Shown: positions 5,471 to 7,468 of the stretch, one piece after another | Numbering within the stretch: position 1 is the stretch's first letter | Layout: each line of letters opens with the position of its first letter | Source of the DNA: Chlamydiota bacterium | GTDB lineage: Bacteria > Chlamydiota > Chlamydiia > Chlamydiales > VGMA01 | Assembly: GCA_016866575.1 (NCBI GenBank) | Contig: VGMA01000080.1 | Coordinates: forward strand, 1-7,468 | DNA length: 7,468 nt | Direction: 5' to 3' | The notes under the pieces: generated by a model | Database searches by the model: none | What the model was told of the DNA's origin: nothing | What the model saw: the letters and a program-made list of their open reading frames with translations, nothing else | Translations under genes and position numbers: made by a program

Positions 5471-7468
5471 ACGAAATCTATCGCGTCCTAGATAGAAACT
5501 CTCCAATGCGAGGTCAGTTTTTCCTTGAGGCTTCTGCCGGAACCGGAAAAACGTTTACAATCGAACACATGGTTGTGCGGCTTTTGATCACAGAACCTGT
5601 GATGAGTCTAGATCAAATTCTTGTGGTGACTTTCACGAAAGCTGCAACAAGAGAGCTTCGACAAAGAATCTACGCCAAAATTCAAGAAAGTCTGAGAATG
5701 TGGAAAGAAGAATCTCTTGATGCGCCAGATTATTTACAATCACTGTTTGGAGATGAAACTACGTTTCTTCGCTTAGAAAGAGCCAAAGCTCTTATCGAAG
5801 AGGCTCCGATCTACACCATCCACTCTTTTTGCATGAAGATGCTATCTTCAAACGCTTTTGAAGCAAAGGTATCTCTTAGCCCGCTAGAAGAGGAAGAGGA
5901 TATCGAAAATCTTTTAGATGTGTTTCGCTCCCTTGAGCCTTACAAAGAGTTTAGCCCTAATGAAATTTTTGCACTTTTGCAAAAACATCAAAGAGATATC
6001 TACTCCATCTGCAGATCTCTTAAAGGGGTCAAAAAAATAGAAGGGGCTAATTTTGAACAAAGATGGCTACAAGAAGGGTCGAATCTCTCTAAAGAAGAAT
6101 TTGATGAGCAAATGAAAAAAAATTCAGATGAAACCCTTTCCAAATTAGCTAGCTACGCAGCAAAACATGTGCGCCTTTCTCCTGATGAATTTTTAACCAT
6201 CATGCAATCATCTCTTAAAAATCCTAATTTTGTACATAAAGTAAGAAATAGATTCCAAGCTGCTATCATCGATGAATTTCAAGATACCGATCCTCTGCAG
6301 TGGGAAATTTTCTTTAAGTTATTTGTAGAAAACCCTCTACCTTTTTTGTGTTTCGTAGGAGATCCTAAACAATCTATTTATGCCTTTAGAAATGCAGATA
6401 TTCACACGTTTGTTCACGCTAGAAATTTCTTTTCTCCCTATGTACTTTCTACAAACTACCGCTCTCATCCAACACTTTTAGAAGCTCTTAACTTTCTTTT
6501 TGATAACGAGTCAAAGTGGCTTGGCGATAAGATTGCATACATTCCTGTAAGCGGCAAAGAAGGGTATGAAAAACCTTTAATAGAAGATGGAAAAGGAGCT
6601 ATCCATATCCTTCATGCAAAATGTGAGAAAAAAAGTTCTCGTAAGTGGCCGAGTGAATCTGTAGAATTAGAGATCCTATTTCCCAATATTGCAAATGAAA
6701 TACTCTCTCTAAATCTTCCTTTTAGTTCGATTGCTATTTTAGTAAAAGATCGCTTCCAAGGGAAAAGACTTTCTTCTTATCTTCAGACACTCAATATCGC
6801 TTGCGTCACCAAAAACTCTGGCTTAATTACAGATACAAAAGCTTTTGTTTTATTTTACAATTTCATTAAAAAGCATGAAACCATCAGCTGGCAAATCCTA
6901 GAAGAGTGGATTTTGACATGTGATTTAGAAGATTATGAAGATCTGATGCACCTTAGCGAACTTGCTTTAGAGCAAGGCAGTTCATCTCATACACTTTTAA
7001 AATGGATGGATTCGATAAAAGCAAAAAGTAGCGATAGCGATCCTAATGTTAAAAAACGCACCCTCAAAGATGGTGAGTGTGTACAAATCATGACAGTACA
7101 TGCTTCAAAAGGGCTTGAATTCGATGTAGTTTTTTCATTAGGCCTTGCATCTAGACAAAAAGAAGAAGAGCCCTCTTTAGACAAAGATGAAGAAAAAATG
7201 CGCCTTCTTTATGTTGCATTCACTAGAGCCAAAAGGCGCTTATACATCCCTTACTTAGAAATCATCGATGAAAAAAAGCGTCCTGTTGACTCTCTTTCAG
7301 CTATCGAGATGTTTTTTGATAAGGTATTTTTTCAAAAAAATTGGCAAGAAAAGATCTTATCCTCTCAAAAATCGATCTCTATTGAAGAAATAACGAAAAA
7401 TAGCTCCGCTGCTTTAAAAGCTTTTGAATCGTGTGATTTAATACAGCCACCTCTTATACAGATCGAAA
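5467..7468 (+). CDS. recB: RecB, helicase-nuclease subunit of RecBCD (3' end beyond the window)
   Basis: The frame stays open for 667 codons to the window edge. It is a superfamily 1A helicase of the UvrD/RecB group, the 3'-5' motor of RecBCD. Motifs in order: Walker A ASAGTGKTFT (22-31, K28), Ia VVTFTKAATRELRQRI (53-68), IYTIHSFC (115-122), Walker B IDEFQDTDPLQ (268-278), GDPKQSIYAFRNADI (298-312), TNYRS (329-333), motif V VQIMTVHASKGLEFDVVF (539-556) and motif VI RLLYVAFTRAKRRLYI (579-594). All expected catalytic residues are present. The segment between HSFC and Walker B is about 145 residues, which appears shorter than in E. coli RecB, where this region carries the DNA-contacting arm. The C-terminal nuclease domain, if present, lies outside the window; the visible part alone cannot exclude AddA, but the recC partner and the GDPKQSIYAFR context favour RecB. 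It starts with ATGA overlapping the recC stop. Confidence 0.93.
   Translation, partial: MNEIYRVLDRNSPMRGQFFLEASAGTGKTFTIEHMVVRLLITEPVMSLDQILVVTFTKAATRELRQRIYAKIQESLRMWKEESLDAPDYLQSLFGDETTFLRLERAKALIEEAPIYTIHSFCMKMLSSNAFEAKVSLSPLEEEEDIENLLDVFRSLEPYKEFSPNEIFALLQKHQRDIYSICRSLKGVKKIEGANFEQRWLQEGSNLSKEEFDEQMKKNSDETLSKLASYAAKHVRLSPDEFLTIMQSSLKNPNFVHKVRNRFQAAIIDEFQDTDPLQWEIFFKLFVENPLPFLCFVGDPKQSIYAFRNADIHTFVHARNFFSPYVLSTNYRSHPTLLEALNFLFDNESKWLGDKIAYIPVSGKEGYEKPLIEDGKGAIHILHAKCEKKSSRKWPSESVELEILFPNIANEILSLNLPFSSIAILVKDRFQGKRLSSYLQTLNIACVTKNSGLITDTKAFVLFYNFIKKHETISWQILEEWILTCDLEDYEDLMHLSELALEQGSSSHTLLKWMDSIKAKSSDSDPNVKKRTLKDGECVQIMTVHASKGLEFDVVFSLGLASRQKEEEPSLDKDEEKMRLLYVAFTRAKRRLYIPYLEIIDEKKRPVDSLSAIEMFFDKVFFQKNWQEKILSSQKSISIEEITKNSSAALKAFESCDLIQPPLIQIE

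Overview
The window looks like chromosomal DNA of an AT-rich member of the Chlamydiota, most likely one of the environmental or amoeba-associated lineages. The main reason is gene order: an LplT/YgeD-like transporter reads away from recC, and recC is followed at once by recB. To my knowledge this is the arrangement in Chlamydia (recB, recC and ygeD side by side, around CT639-CT641). The assignment rests on remembered synteny and the look of the proteins, not on a database search.

Layout. Positions 1-606 (minus strand) hold a compact run of three small, unrecognised reading frames. First comes a 71-codon open frame with no usable start at its 5' end. Then comes an intact-looking 58-residue hydrophobic protein with a good Shine-Dalgarno site. 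Its stop overlaps (ATGA) the start of a third frame of about 70 codons, which is broken by an in-frame TGA. Positions 607-853 contain no gene, but carry A/T palindromes and what look like decayed copies of pieces of the small cluster. A perfect 14-bp hairpin (854-887) follows the transporter stop codon. Positions 899-2698 (minus) encode a 599-residue MFS transporter of the LplT/YgeD type, with a C-terminal extension of about 180 residues that resembles a PlsC acyltransferase domain lacking its catalytic motifs. Only 12 bp separate its start from that of recC (2711-5470, plus). recC overlaps recB (5467 to beyond 7468, plus) by ATGA.

How the genes work together. RecC and RecB are two subunits of the RecBCD helicase-nuclease, which processes double-strand breaks; the 4-bp overlap and a Shine-Dalgarno site at the junction suggest coupled synthesis. 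The RecB helicase motifs are all present, while its nuclease domain lies beyond the window. No recD is visible. The transporter is transcribed the other way and probably handles lysophospholipids at the inner membrane; it has no obvious functional link to RecBC.

I see no mobile element, CRISPR array, tRNA or rRNA, and nothing that amounts to a convincing new biological system. The part least explained by known families is the decaying small-gene cluster at 1-606 and its degenerate repeats.
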